From an uncultured Bacteroidia bacterium (GTDB lineage Bacteria; Bacteroidota; Bacteroidia; Bacteroidales; Prolixibacteraceae): a stretch of DNA of 64,000 nucleotides. The translations under genes and the position numbers were made by a program. The stretch's first letter is position 1; each line of letters begins with the position of its first letter. The stretch spans positions 1 through 64,000 of the forward strand of contig CAIYPA010000329.1 in assembly GCA_903927965.1 (NCBI GenBank), written 5' to 3'. Shown here piece after piece: positions 19,063 through 28,073 of this stretch. The notes beneath the pieces were generated by a model. That model made no database searches. It saw only the letters and a list, made by a program, of their open reading frames with translations, and was not told the origin of the DNA.

Positions 19063-20001
19063 ATGTATTACAGGAATGTCTCAGACTTGAATAAAATTAT
19101 CCTGAAAAGGTTAAGTATTATTCCACGTGATTTTGATTTGATTGTCGGAATTCCGAGGAGTGGAATGTTGCCTGCCAATCTGCTTGCCTTGTACCTTAAC
19201 AAGCCATATACCGATATCAATTCGTTTTTAAATGGCCACATTTATAAAGCAGGTGCCCGCGGCCAGTTTTTCGATATTAAAGATTTTAAAAAAATACTTA
19301 TCGTCGATGATAGTATTGCTTCAGGCTCTGCAATTTCGAAAAGCAAGGAAAGTTTAAAAAATTTAACTTCTGATTTTTCAATTAAATATTGTGCGATCTA
19401 TGTGATACCGGGGAAAGAGAACCTCGTGGACTATTATTTTGAAGTTGTTCCCCTCCCACGATATTTTCAATGGAATATTCTCAACCATACCTCACTTGAA
19501 AAAGCATGTTTTGATATTGATGGTGTATTGTGTGTTGACCCGTTGCCTGAACAAAATGACGACGGTGAAAAATACATCGATTTCATTCTTCATGCCCAAC
19601 CTTTGTTCATACCTGGAAGCAGGATCGGGACAATTGTCACATCACGGCTTGAAAAATACAGGCGTGAAACTGAGATCTGGCTGGAAGCCAACAATGTTAA
19701 ATACAATCAGCTTGTATTGCTTGACCTTCCTGATATGGAAGCCAGGATGAAAGCCAATTGTCACGCAGAGCATAAGGCTAAAACATACATGTCAAAATCA
19801 TATATCCTCTTTATTGAAAGCTCGTTGTCACAAGCTATTGTAATTAACCGGATTACAAAAAAACCGGTTCTTTGTACCGAAAATTTTGAGATGATTTTCG
19901 ATGCCGAGTCAATTATGTACAACATAACGAGCGGGAAATATTTCCCTTTTTTAAGAAAGGTCGCCTTGAAAATCAGAAATAAATTACGCAAAAGGAAGTA
20001 A
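19063..20001 (+). CDS. Phosphoribosyltransferase-HAD phosphatase fusion
   Basis: A 312-residue two-domain protein. Residues 1-145 form a type I phosphoribosyltransferase-like domain with the PRPP motif ILIVDDSIASGSA (about 80-92) and an N-terminal VGIPRSGMLPA loop. Residues from about 148 form a HAD-like hydrolase: motif I is FDIDGVLC (Asp152 and Asp154), with a later TIVTSRLEK motif-II-like Thr/Ser and LFIESS near the C-terminus. The parts are well conserved, so both may be active. Such fusions are not part of nucleotide salvage; the position between glycosyltransferase genes, with gaps of about 10-25 bp, implies a role in making or trimming a phosphorylated sugar precursor or substituent. 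The substrate is unknown. Confidence 0.78.
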   Translation: MYYRNVSDLNKIILKRLSIIPRDFDLIVGIPRSGMLPANLLALYLNKPYTDINSFLNGHIYKAGARGQFFDIKDFKKILIVDDSIASGSAISKSKESLKNLTSDFSIKYCAIYVIPGKENLVDYYFEVVPLPRYFQWNILNHTSLEKACFDIDGVLCVDPLPEQNDDGEKYIDFILHAQPLFIPGSRIGTIVTSRLEKYRRETEIWLEANNVKYNQLVLLDLPDMEARMKANCHAEHKAKTYMSKSYILFIESSLSQAIVINRITKKPVLCTENFEMIFDAESIMYNITSGKYFPFLRKVALKIRNKLRKRK

Positions 20002-20025
20002 AGCAAAACTTTGAAATTCATATTC

Positions 20026-21240
20026 ATGGACTCTGATTATTGGTTAATTGGAATAAATAGTTTTCAAATATTGATTCTAATTATTCTGGGTTTATCTGTA
20101 TTTTACATTTTTCTGTTTTCACTGGTTGGTTTGTTTTATAAACAACACCCCTATCCAGGGATTGTCCGAAATCGGAAAATTGCTGTCCTAATACCCGGAT
20201 ACAAAGAAGATGAAGTCATTGTTGAAGTTGCTAAGGAGGCACTTTCGCAAGACTACCCTTCTGATATGTTTGATGTTGTTATCATTGCAGATTCTTTTCA
20301 ACCTGAAACTTTGAGCAATCTAAGGCAATTGCCAATAAAAGTAATTGAAGTCTCTTTTGAAACCAGCACCAAATCAAAAGCACTCAACAAAGCGATGGAA
20401 CAACTTGACAATTCTTATGATATCGTTGTGATTTTAGATGCCGATAATGTGATGGCCCATGATTTTCTAACCAAGATCAACAGTATCTTTGAACTGGATT
20501 GCATTGCCGTTCAAGGTCATAGGACCGCAAAAAATACGAATACCTCATTGGCCATACTCGATGCTGTTAGTGAAGAAATTAACAATCACATCTTTAGAAA
20601 GGGTCACCGCGTACTTGGTCTCTCTTCTGCGATCATCGGTTCGGGAATGGCCTTTAAATACGGTTTCTTCAAAAGCATGATGTTGTCGGTAAAGGCAATT
20701 GGTGGGTTTGACAAGGAAATTGAATTGAAACTGCTGAAGGAAGGTCATCGGATTTTATATCTTGATGATGCTTACGTATATGATGAAAAAGTTCAGAAAG
20801 CAGATGTTTTCAGCAATCAACGCCGTCGGTGGCTTTCAGCCCAGCTGCACTATTTCCGTCAGGATTTTTTGCTTTCGGTGAAACATTTGATCACAAAAGG
20901 CAATCTCGATTACTTTGATAAGGCAATGCAGTTCATTCAGCCTCCTCGAATTTTATTGCTCGGAGCCGTACTTTTGCTTGGTTCATTGTTTTTAGTTTTG
21001 AATTATTCATTAAACAACAACTTAATTTATAATCAACTTTGGATTACAGTTATTGTTGGTTGTATTGCTTCATTTATGTTTTCAATACCTGGTTCCTTTT
21101 ATAATCTAAACACATTCCGGGCAGTTGCAAGTTTGCCTAAGGGAATGTTCCTGATGTTCGGATCATTGCTAAAAATAAAGGGGGCAAATAAAAAGTTTAT
21201 TCATACCAAACACACATCAATAACGACCAATAAAAAATAA
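20026..21240 (+). CDS. Membrane family-2 glycosyltransferase
   Basis: A 404-residue GT2 enzyme (GT-A fold, cellulose/hyaluronan-synthase-like) with one N-terminal TM segment and two C-terminal segments. Motifs in order are IPGYKEDEVI, VVILDADNVM (the D-x-D metal site), an acceptor-site ELKLLKEGH and QRRRWLSAQ, which corresponds to the Q-x-x-R-W signature. These are the residues used for UDP-sugar binding and inverting transfer. I prefer the ATG at 20026 over the in-frame TTG at 20011. It sits between the PRTase-HAD fusion and the asparagine-synthetase-like gene, in tight succession. Confidence 0.85.
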   Translation: MDSDYWLIGINSFQILILIILGLSVFYIFLFSLVGLFYKQHPYPGIVRNRKIAVLIPGYKEDEVIVEVAKEALSQDYPSDMFDVVIIADSFQPETLSNLRQLPIKVIEVSFETSTKSKALNKAMEQLDNSYDIVVILDADNVMAHDFLTKINSIFELDCIAVQGHRTAKNTNTSLAILDAVSEEINNHIFRKGHRVLGLSSAIIGSGMAFKYGFFKSMMLSVKAIGGFDKEIELKLLKEGHRILYLDDAYVYDEKVQKADVFSNQRRRWLSAQLHYFRQDFLLSVKHLITKGNLDYFDKAMQFIQPPRILLLGAVLLLGSLFLVLNYSLNNNLIYNQLWITVIVGCIASFMFSIPGSFYNLNTFRAVASLPKGMFLMFGSLLKIKGANKKFIHTKHTSITTNKK

Positions 21241-21244
21241 CATC

Positions 21245-23026
21245 ATGGGAACTTCAAGCCATTTTCAAACCAGGATTTCAAATTTGCTTAAAAAAGATTT
21301 TTCTGACCTGTCGAAATTTGAACAATTCAATCAGGATCAATCGTATTTATTCCTGAACGGTAGCATTTACAACGAGAAACCTGAAAACCTCCTTCCCAAT
21401 TTTCTAAAAATAGGTACAGATTTCCTGAAATCGATCGATGGGGATTTTTTAATTATCCTTGTTCTGGATAACAAAGTGCTGATTTTAAGGGATAGGCATG
21501 GTTCCGGAAAACAATTGTTTTACACCAATGAAATCTGCTCGACACAGTTGATTGATTTTAAGTCAATTAAGGATTTTACGATCAAACCTGATTATGAAGC
21601 CCTTTTTACATTCCTGAGCATCGGCTATATTCCATCTCCCATGACTTCGATTGAAGGTATAAAAAAACTAGCCGGTGGATGTTTACTGTGCTTTGAAAAC
21701 AACACAACCTCAACGCTTGACCTATTTGACTACGATGATTTTATAAAAAATGCCAGTTCAACGAAATTATCAATCGATGAAGCGACAATCGAGTATGAAA
21801 GGCTTCATAAGCAATCAATTGCAAACAGGATTAAGGGCGTTGACAAGGTTGGACTATTGTTGAGTGGTGGATATGATTCAGGTGGGAATATTTCTGCCCT
21901 GCGCGATATCTATAAAGGCAATGTTGTCTCCTATTCGATTGGGTTTAAAGATAATCCATGGACCGAATTGCCATTGGCGAAGATCCTTTCCGAAAGATAT
22001 CAAAGTACCCATTATGAATATGAAATTGATGGTTCTGAATTAATGGATTTACCACTTATCGTGAAAGCACTTGGAGATCCATTTCAGGAAGGTGGCCTGA
22101 TGCTCAACTACTCAGCTATGCGGTTGGTTAAAGAAAGCGGTGAGGCTCCTCAGGTTATCCTTGGTGGTGATGGAAACGACCAACACTTTGGAACTTCCGG
22201 AAAAGAGCTGGCGTTGCACTGGAAGTTCAAAAAGAATGGAACTCAAATCTTCCAAAAATTATTTGATTCCTTTGGAAATGGACCTTTATTCGAAAAAGAC
22301 AACCTGTTTTTCAGGGCGCAATTCCATAACCGGAAAATCCTTCATATTCAGCAAAGTGACACTTTTGGGTTTACGAAATATCAATTGAATAAATTGAATA
22401 CTCTGGATTATAAAGTTCCTGAATATCAATATCTTAAAAATAGTCCCAAAAAATATACCGATTTTGACCATTTCTTCTTTTGCAGAAATTTTAACGTTGA
22501 TATTAAACAAGTTATCAATGAGGTGATCTTGTTCAAAGCTTCCAAGATGGCCGATCTGTTTTCCAATTCCATCTCATTCCCTTACATGAGTACCGAACTC
22601 TACGAATTCCTGAAAAAAATGCCTGTCGATTATAAATTTCACGGAACCTTGGAGGAACTTTCAAAAGGTCAGGGCAAATCCAAATTTCTACATAAACGTT
22701 ACTTAAAACCAAAATTGCCCTCTGAGATTACTGACCGTAAAAAACAAGGCGGTTTTGCACCCCTTCCCATTTTTTTGAAAAACGACGCACAACGAAAAAT
22801 AATTTTTGATGTGATCGTGAAGTCCGATGCAGTTGAAGCCATGTTCAATAAACAAAAAATTCAGAGGTTCCTTCAGCAGTACGATCAAATTGCCAACTCT
22901 AAGGGTTACTGGTTCTGGTATCAACAAGTTCAGGCAAACCAAATCATTAATTTGCTGACCCTTGTTGTATGGTGGGAAATTTTCATAAACGGCAAAGATT
23001 TCAAGTCAATTGCAGAACTCCTGTAA
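21245..23026 (+). CDS. Asparagine-synthetase-like protein without the glutaminase Cys
   Basis: A 593-residue homologue of asparagine synthetase B. The N-terminal region resembles the class II glutamine amidotransferase fold (LFLNGSIYN, DGDFLIILVLDN, LRDRHGSGKQLFY) but begins MGTSSHF, so the essential Cys2 is absent and glutamine hydrolysis by this domain is unlikely. The synthetase domain is intact in outline: PP-loop LLSGGYDSGG near residue 205-214 for ATP pyrophosphatase chemistry, and LGGDGNDQHFG. It probably activates a carboxylate, for example a uronic acid, by adenylation and amidates or otherwise modifies it. That role is inference from the gene context and from similar genes in other polysaccharide loci. 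It starts 4 bp after the preceding gene. Confidence 0.8.
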   Translation: MGTSSHFQTRISNLLKKDFSDLSKFEQFNQDQSYLFLNGSIYNEKPENLLPNFLKIGTDFLKSIDGDFLIILVLDNKVLILRDRHGSGKQLFYTNEICSTQLIDFKSIKDFTIKPDYEALFTFLSIGYIPSPMTSIEGIKKLAGGCLLCFENNTTSTLDLFDYDDFIKNASSTKLSIDEATIEYERLHKQSIANRIKGVDKVGLLLSGGYDSGGNISALRDIYKGNVVSYSIGFKDNPWTELPLAKILSERYQSTHYEYEIDGSELMDLPLIVKALGDPFQEGGLMLNYSAMRLVKESGEAPQVILGGDGNDQHFGTSGKELALHWKFKKNGTQIFQKLFDSFGNGPLFEKDNLFFRAQFHNRKILHIQQSDTFGFTKYQLNKLNTLDYKVPEYQYLKNSPKKYTDFDHFFFCRNFNVDIKQVINEVILFKASKMADLFSNSISFPYMSTELYEFLKKMPVDYKFHGTLEELSKGQGKSKFLHKRYLKPKLPSEITDRKKQGGFAPLPIFLKNDAQRKIIFDVIVKSDAVEAMFNKQKIQRFLQQYDQIANSKGYWFWYQQVQANQIINLLTLVVWWEIFINGKDFKSIAELL

Positions 23027-23067
23027 AAATATGATCGAAAAATTATTTAAATGGCAACTTAATTTTT

Positions 23068-23073
23068 AAGGAG
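23068..23073 (+). promoter_or_regulatory. Clear Shine-Dalgarno site
   Basis: AAGGAG lies 7 bp before the ATG at 23081. Most genes in the window lack such a site, so this one stands out and fixes the start of the next glycosyltransferase. Confidence 0.5.
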
Positions 23074-23080
23074 AATACTT

Positions 23081-24241
23081 ATGAAAATAGGAATAGAGGC
23101 GCAACGGATTTTCCGTCAAAAAAAACATGGTATGGATATGGTTGCCCTTGAATTGATCCGTAACCTTCAATTAATTGACAATGAGAATGATTACGTCATA
23201 TTTATTAAGCCTGATGTTGATGATACTGTGATAAGGGAAACAGCCAATTTCAAGATTGTCAGGTTAAAAGGAGGGTTTTATCCTTTATGGGAACAAATAG
23301 CCTTACCAAAAGCTGCAAAAAAATATGGCTGTCAATTGCTTCATTGTACAAGCAATACGGCTCCTGTTTGCACTTCAATTCCTCTTGTAGTAACGCTTCA
23401 TGATATCATTTACATGGAGAGCAGTTATGTCAAAATTATGAGAGGTACAGGGACACTTTACCAAAAATTCGGGAATGCCTATAGAAAATTATTCGTTCCG
23501 AGGATCATCAGGAAAAGTGACAAAATAATAACAGTATCCCATTTCGAGAAAAATCGCATCGGACAATTTTTCGGAATGGCCGGAGACCAAAGGTTAACAG
23601 CAGTTTATAATGGCGTAAGCGAACATTTTATACCTGTTAACGACCAGCAGGTGTTACAACGCGTTAAAGAAAAATACCATCTTCCCGATCATTTCTTCTT
23701 CTTCCTTGGGAATACCGATCCGAAAAAAAATACCAAAGGAGTGCTTAAGGCCTTTTCAGACTTCCTGAAACAAACCGGGAGCAGTGCTCAACTGGTTATG
23801 CTTGATTACGACCTAAAGGAATTGGAGGCACTTCTATCTGAAATTGGAGACAAGGAATTGATCAACAGGATTGTACTTACAGGTTATGTTGTAAATACTG
23901 ACCTGCCTGCCATTTATTGCCAGAGTGAGTTGTTTTTATATCCTTCTCTCCGGGAGAGTTTTGGTATTCCAATGCTTGAAGCGATGGCATGTGGTGTACC
24001 AGTTATCACTTCAAATACTTCATCGATGCCTGAGGTGGCTGGTGATGCGGCACTCCTGATTGACCCGTTCAAACCCGAAGAGATCACCAAGGCAATGATT
24101 CAAATTACCTCTGATTTCACTCTTAAAGAAGATCTGATCAGAAAGGGGATTGTTCAGGCAGCAAAATTTTCATGGAAGGCTATGGCTCAGGACGTCCTGA
24201 GTATTTATCGGAACGTCTGTGGAGAAAACTTAAGAAAATGA
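23081..24241 (+). CDS. Family-4 glycosyltransferase
   Basis: A 386-residue soluble GT-B retaining glycosyltransferase of family GT4. The N-terminal domain contains the acceptor-side GMDMVALELIRNL loop. The C-terminal domain contains FFLGNTDPKKNTKG and the family signature PSLRESFGIPMLEAMACG with the E-x7-E pair, followed by a CGVPVIT loop. No membrane segments are present, so it acts at the inner face of the membrane on the lipid-linked repeat unit. An AAGGAG ribosome-binding site precedes it. The donor sugar is unknown. Confidence 0.88.
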   Translation: MKIGIEAQRIFRQKKHGMDMVALELIRNLQLIDNENDYVIFIKPDVDDTVIRETANFKIVRLKGGFYPLWEQIALPKAAKKYGCQLLHCTSNTAPVCTSIPLVVTLHDIIYMESSYVKIMRGTGTLYQKFGNAYRKLFVPRIIRKSDKIITVSHFEKNRIGQFFGMAGDQRLTAVYNGVSEHFIPVNDQQVLQRVKEKYHLPDHFFFFLGNTDPKKNTKGVLKAFSDFLKQTGSSAQLVMLDYDLKELEALLSEIGDKELINRIVLTGYVVNTDLPAIYCQSELFLYPSLRESFGIPMLEAMACGVPVITSNTSSMPEVAGDAALLIDPFKPEEITKAMIQITSDFTLKEDLIRKGIVQAAKFSWKAMAQDVLSIYRNVCGENLRK

Positions 24242-24337
24242 TAAAACGATACATTAACAGAGCTTGTAATCTGATCTGTGTAATTCATAATTTGACCAGT
24301 CACAAAAAAATGGTTTCTTCAAACGAAAAACAACCAT

Positions 24338-25120
24338 ATGAATAAACTTTATACGTATTTCATGTATTTTCTTGAATATCTGAAACATAAGGACATTCTG
24401 TCGATTATTGCATCTGTAAACTACCTTTTATTTAAAAAATCGCTAAGAACTGACCGGATAATAAAGAGTTCAATTGGCACTTTTTTTTGCCGTAGAAACA
24501 CAAATGACTTTCAATTTGCAAATTATCATTATGAATGGGGAGTAAAAAAATTCATTTTAAAGCGTGCCAAAGAGTTTACTTTTTACATTGATGGGGGTGC
24601 TGGGATAGGTGATTATAGCATCCTGCTTTCCAAATTCAATATTCGGTGCATTGCGTTTGAGCCAATACTATTGACTTTTGAAGTTCTACAACTAAACCTG
24701 CAACTAAATAATCTTGATCCAAAACTGGCACTACCTGTCGGTTTAGGGAACGAGAATAAATTGGTTAGATTTAGTTTTAACCCGGTCAATACAGGGGCTT
24801 CACATCTCGATAGGGAAAATAATCCCGAAAACATTCTGGTTGAAATGCGCACGTTTGATTCATTGCTCCCTGAACTTAATATTAACATGGAAGAACATAT
24901 CCTTTTCAAATTGGATGTGGAAGGGATGGAATTGGAGGCAATGCAGGGTGCAAGCGGATTTATCAGATCGTATCCACACCTTATGATCATTTTTGAAGAA
25001 AAACATTCGGTAAAAGCAACGATTATCAGTTTTCTCAATGAATTGGCTACTTTTGAGTACGGAACTGTGGATGAATATAATATGTATGCAAAAAAAATCA
25101 TTAATAACCCTCTTATTTAG
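24338..25120 (+). CDS. FkbM-family methyltransferase
   Basis: A 260-residue SAM-dependent methyltransferase of the FkbM type, commonly O-methylating sugars in polysaccharide and glycoprotein pathways. Motif I is FYIDGGAGIGDYSI (glycine-rich SAM loop), followed by AFEPI at the end of beta-2, and the late ILFKLDVEGMELEAMQG stretch that is the best FkbM signature. It is separated from the previous gene by 96 bp and ends 6 bp before the next glycosyltransferase, so it probably belongs to the same transcript. Confidence 0.85.
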   Translation: MNKLYTYFMYFLEYLKHKDILSIIASVNYLLFKKSLRTDRIIKSSIGTFFCRRNTNDFQFANYHYEWGVKKFILKRAKEFTFYIDGGAGIGDYSILLSKFNIRCIAFEPILLTFEVLQLNLQLNNLDPKLALPVGLGNENKLVRFSFNPVNTGASHLDRENNPENILVEMRTFDSLLPELNINMEEHILFKLDVEGMELEAMQGASGFIRSYPHLMIIFEEKHSVKATIISFLNELATFEYGTVDEYNMYAKKIINNPLI

Positions 25121-25126
25121 GACGTT

Positions 25127-26317
25127 ATGTTGGTCTTAAAGATAATTTTCTGGTTCCTGTTTTTCATTGTTTTTTATGCCTATATCGGCTATGGCATAGT
25201 GCTTTATGTTATTATAAAATTTAAAAGGCTCATTAAAGGGAAAAAACAAACGTTGACCCATTCTGGTTACGAACCCGATGTGACTTTATTTATCGCTGCA
25301 TACAATGAAAAAGATTTTGTGGCTGAAAAAATAAAGAACTCTAAGGAATTGGAATACCCTCCTGAAAAGTTGCACATGGTGTGGGTAACCGATGGTTCAG
25401 ATGATGGCACACCTGAGGAGTTAAAAAAATACGATGGGATCGTGGTCTATCACCTTCCTCAACGGAATGGCAAAATTGGAGCAATGAACCGCGGTATGAA
25501 ATTTGTCAAAACACCCGTAGTTGTATTTTGTGATGCCAATACCATGTTAGGAAGAGAATCAATCCGCCGGATCGTGAACCTTTTCAGCGATCCAAAGGTT
25601 GGGTGCGTTTCAGGAGAAAAGCGCATCTTTAGCAAAGAATCGGATGCCGCAGCCGGAGCAGGTGAAGGGCTATATTGGAAATATGAATCAACATTGAAAA
25701 AGTGGGATGCCGAACTTTATTCAGTGGTGGGTGCTGCAGGGGAACTCTTTGCAATTCGGACTGAACTTTATCAGGAAGTTGAAAGGGATACCTTGCTCGA
25801 CGATTTCATCATCTCCTTACGTGTCGCACAGAAGGGATATACGATTCAATATGATCCTGACGCCTATGCCATCGAATCAGCTTCAGCCAATGTTAAGGAG
25901 GAATTGAAGCGGAAAGTTAGGATCTCGGCAGGAGGTATTCAATCTGTCATCCGGCTTCGTTCACTTTTAAACATTTTTCGTTATGGTGTTTTGTCATTTC
26001 AGTATATTTCACACAGGGTATTGCGCTGGACACTTGCCCCTCTCTGTTTGCTGCTTATGATACCGGTTGGCCTGGTGTTGGCCATTGACAGTGGGATACT
26101 TGATTTTCAATTTTATACGATCTTATTTTGGTTACAAATCCTGTTTTATTTATCAGCACTCCTGGGATGGTATCTTGAAAATCGTGCCATTAAAGTGAAA
26201 ATATTGTTTGTCCCTTATTATATTTTCATCATGAACCTTTCGGTTTTTTTAGGCCTGAAAAGGTATATTAAAGGTTCACAATCTGTAAACTGGGAGAGGG
26301 CAAAACGTGGCATTTAA
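25127..26317 (+). CDS. Membrane family-2 glycosyltransferase
   Basis: A 396-residue GT2 enzyme with one N-terminal TM segment and three C-terminal TM segments, organised like processive membrane synthases. Motifs are FIAAYNEKDF, WVTDGSDDGT, FCDANTML (D-A-N in place of D-x-D), DDFIISLR (catalytic acidic region) and RKVRISAGGIQ in the place of Q-x-x-R-W. It starts 6 bp after the FkbM gene. It could extend or export a glycan, or add one residue to the repeat unit; the sequence does not decide. Confidence 0.84.
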   Translation: MLVLKIIFWFLFFIVFYAYIGYGIVLYVIIKFKRLIKGKKQTLTHSGYEPDVTLFIAAYNEKDFVAEKIKNSKELEYPPEKLHMVWVTDGSDDGTPEELKKYDGIVVYHLPQRNGKIGAMNRGMKFVKTPVVVFCDANTMLGRESIRRIVNLFSDPKVGCVSGEKRIFSKESDAAAGAGEGLYWKYESTLKKWDAELYSVVGAAGELFAIRTELYQEVERDTLLDDFIISLRVAQKGYTIQYDPDAYAIESASANVKEELKRKVRISAGGIQSVIRLRSLLNIFRYGVLSFQYISHRVLRWTLAPLCLLLMIPVGLVLAIDSGILDFQFYTILFWLQILFYLSALLGWYLENRAIKVKILFVPYYIFIMNLSVFLGLKRYIKGSQSVNWERAKRGI

Positions 26318-26337
26318 TTGCATTAAATTATTAAGTT

Positions 26338-28011
26338 GTGTCTGAAATAAGTACCAGGGTCGTCATTTTTTTCGGTTTTTTGCTAACTCAATGTGGTTTT
26401 GCTTCTGCCAATAGTGTACTTATTGATAACGCGACTACCCTGATTGATGCCAATTATCAGCCTTACAATAAACTTGTTGCAGGTGATACCCTGTTTTTGC
26501 AGGCAGGCAACCGGGACTATCTGTTATTCAGGAATTTTCAAGGAAAACCACAAAAAGCTTTTGTATTGATCAATTCCGGAGGGGTAGTTGTAATCAGTAC
26601 AGATCATTATTTTGGGATATCTTTTCAAAACTGCAGTTTTTTCAAACTGACCGGATCGGGTGTTGTTGATTATTTCTATGGAATTAAAATCAATCATGTT
26701 ACAAACGGAGCGGGCATCGGAATTGGATTGTTGAGTACTGATTTTGAAGTTGACCACATTTCCATCTCCGATGTTTTGATCAGCGGTATTATCGCAAAAT
26801 CAGATCCCGATTGCCTCTTAACGGCAACAAGGGGCAATTTTACCCAATACAACACATTAATACACGACAATTATATTGAAAATTCCGGTAATGAAGGGAT
26901 GTATATTGGCAGTACCAAATACCTGGGACAGACAGTCAGATGTGATGGGCAGGATCTTCTTCTGATGCCGTCCCTGCTTGATGGGGTCAAAATTTACAAT
27001 AACATCATTAAGTATTCTGGTTGGGATGGTATCCAGGTTAGCTCTGCTACCCACAATTGCCAGGTTTATGATAATATTATCTTATTTGATAGCCAGGCAG
27101 AAGTTTTGAGTCAAATGTCTGGTATAATATTGGGTGGAGGTTCAAAATGCGATTGTTACAATAACTACATTTCCGACGGAAAAGGTGATGGAATTGAAAA
27201 CCATGGACTTGGGGGTAACCGAATTTTTAACAATATTGTTGTAAATGCTGGAAAGACATACCTTGCCGATGATCTGAGTGGCCCTAAAATGAAGCATGGA
27301 ATTTACGTTACTGATATCTCGGTTCAAAAAGATTCCTCTTTTTTTATTCAGAACAATACCATTATTAATCCAAAATCAGATGGGATCCGCTTTTCAAGTA
27401 TCGTTAGCCGGAAAAGCCTGATTTCATCCAATGTGATCATCAATCCAGGGAATTTTGATTATTATGAGAACGACAATACTCATTTTACGGGTATGGATTC
27501 TTATGTGATGTTACAGGACAACAGTTCCGATATTTTGCTTAAAAACAACTATTTCGCGAGGAATTTGACCAATTCCGGGCTTTTACCTGACTTTTCACTT
27601 GACAAAAATTCTCCTTTGATTGATGCAGGCTATGCCAATCAGCCCAAAATTGGTTTCGACTTCAAATATCATATCCGCCGCTCCGACAATCCTCCTGATA
27701 TTGGTGCCTATGAATATGATACCCAGACAGGTCTGCCCCAGCAGACTAAAAGGGTATCTTCGCTGATCCTATTTCCAAATCCGGTAAAAACAGAATTGAC
27801 AATAAAGTTTAATCCAAATTATTTGGGGAATACGGTACTTTTAGTTTACAATATAGCGGGATTGCAGGTATTCAGAAAGGAAATAACAGGATTATCAAAT
27901 GAATCACAATCACTTAGTATCAATGTTGGTTCATTGGTCCCGGGCGTTTACCTCTACTCTGTCAAGACAGGGAATCAATTGGATTCAGGGAAATTTTTAA
28001 AGGTGAATTAG
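26338..28011 (+). CDS. Secreted beta-helix protein with T9SS sorting domain
   Basis: A 557-residue exported protein with a GTG start and signal peptide (VVIFFGFLLTQCGFASA). Residues about 60-420 form a right-handed parallel beta-helix, visible as repeated short strands with Asn ladders (KIYNNIIKYSGWDGI, VYDNII, CYNNYISDGKGDGIENH, IFNNIV). This is the fold of polysaccharide lyases, epimerases and glycosidases. Residues about 475-557 are a type A T9SS C-terminal sorting domain (ILFPNPVKTELTI...GVYLYSVKTG), so the protein is moved across the outer membrane and held at the surface or released. Its position in the exopolysaccharide operon suggests it trims or modifies the polymer. No catalytic residues can be assigned with confidence. 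Confidence 0.82.
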   Translation: MSEISTRVVIFFGFLLTQCGFASANSVLIDNATTLIDANYQPYNKLVAGDTLFLQAGNRDYLLFRNFQGKPQKAFVLINSGGVVVISTDHYFGISFQNCSFFKLTGSGVVDYFYGIKINHVTNGAGIGIGLLSTDFEVDHISISDVLISGIIAKSDPDCLLTATRGNFTQYNTLIHDNYIENSGNEGMYIGSTKYLGQTVRCDGQDLLLMPSLLDGVKIYNNIIKYSGWDGIQVSSATHNCQVYDNIILFDSQAEVLSQMSGIILGGGSKCDCYNNYISDGKGDGIENHGLGGNRIFNNIVVNAGKTYLADDLSGPKMKHGIYVTDISVQKDSSFFIQNNTIINPKSDGIRFSSIVSRKSLISSNVIINPGNFDYYENDNTHFTGMDSYVMLQDNSSDILLKNNYFARNLTNSGLLPDFSLDKNSPLIDAGYANQPKIGFDFKYHIRRSDNPPDIGAYEYDTQTGLPQQTKRVSSLILFPNPVKTELTIKFNPNYLGNTVLLVYNIAGLQVFRKEITGLSNESQSLSINVGSLVPGVYLYSVKTGNQLDSGKFLKVN

Positions 28012-28035
28012 CTTATTTTACTAAAGAACATTAAT

Positions 28036-28043
28036 TATATTTG
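28036..28043 (+). promoter_or_regulatory. Possible -7 box for ugd
   Basis: TATATTTG fits TAnnTTTG and sits 30 bp before the ATG of ugd, in a 62-bp gap. A -33 TTTG is not evident, so this may be a weak or secondary promoter within the locus. Confidence 0.3.
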
Positions 28044-28073
28044 CTGATATTTTATAACTAAAACCACAACAAA

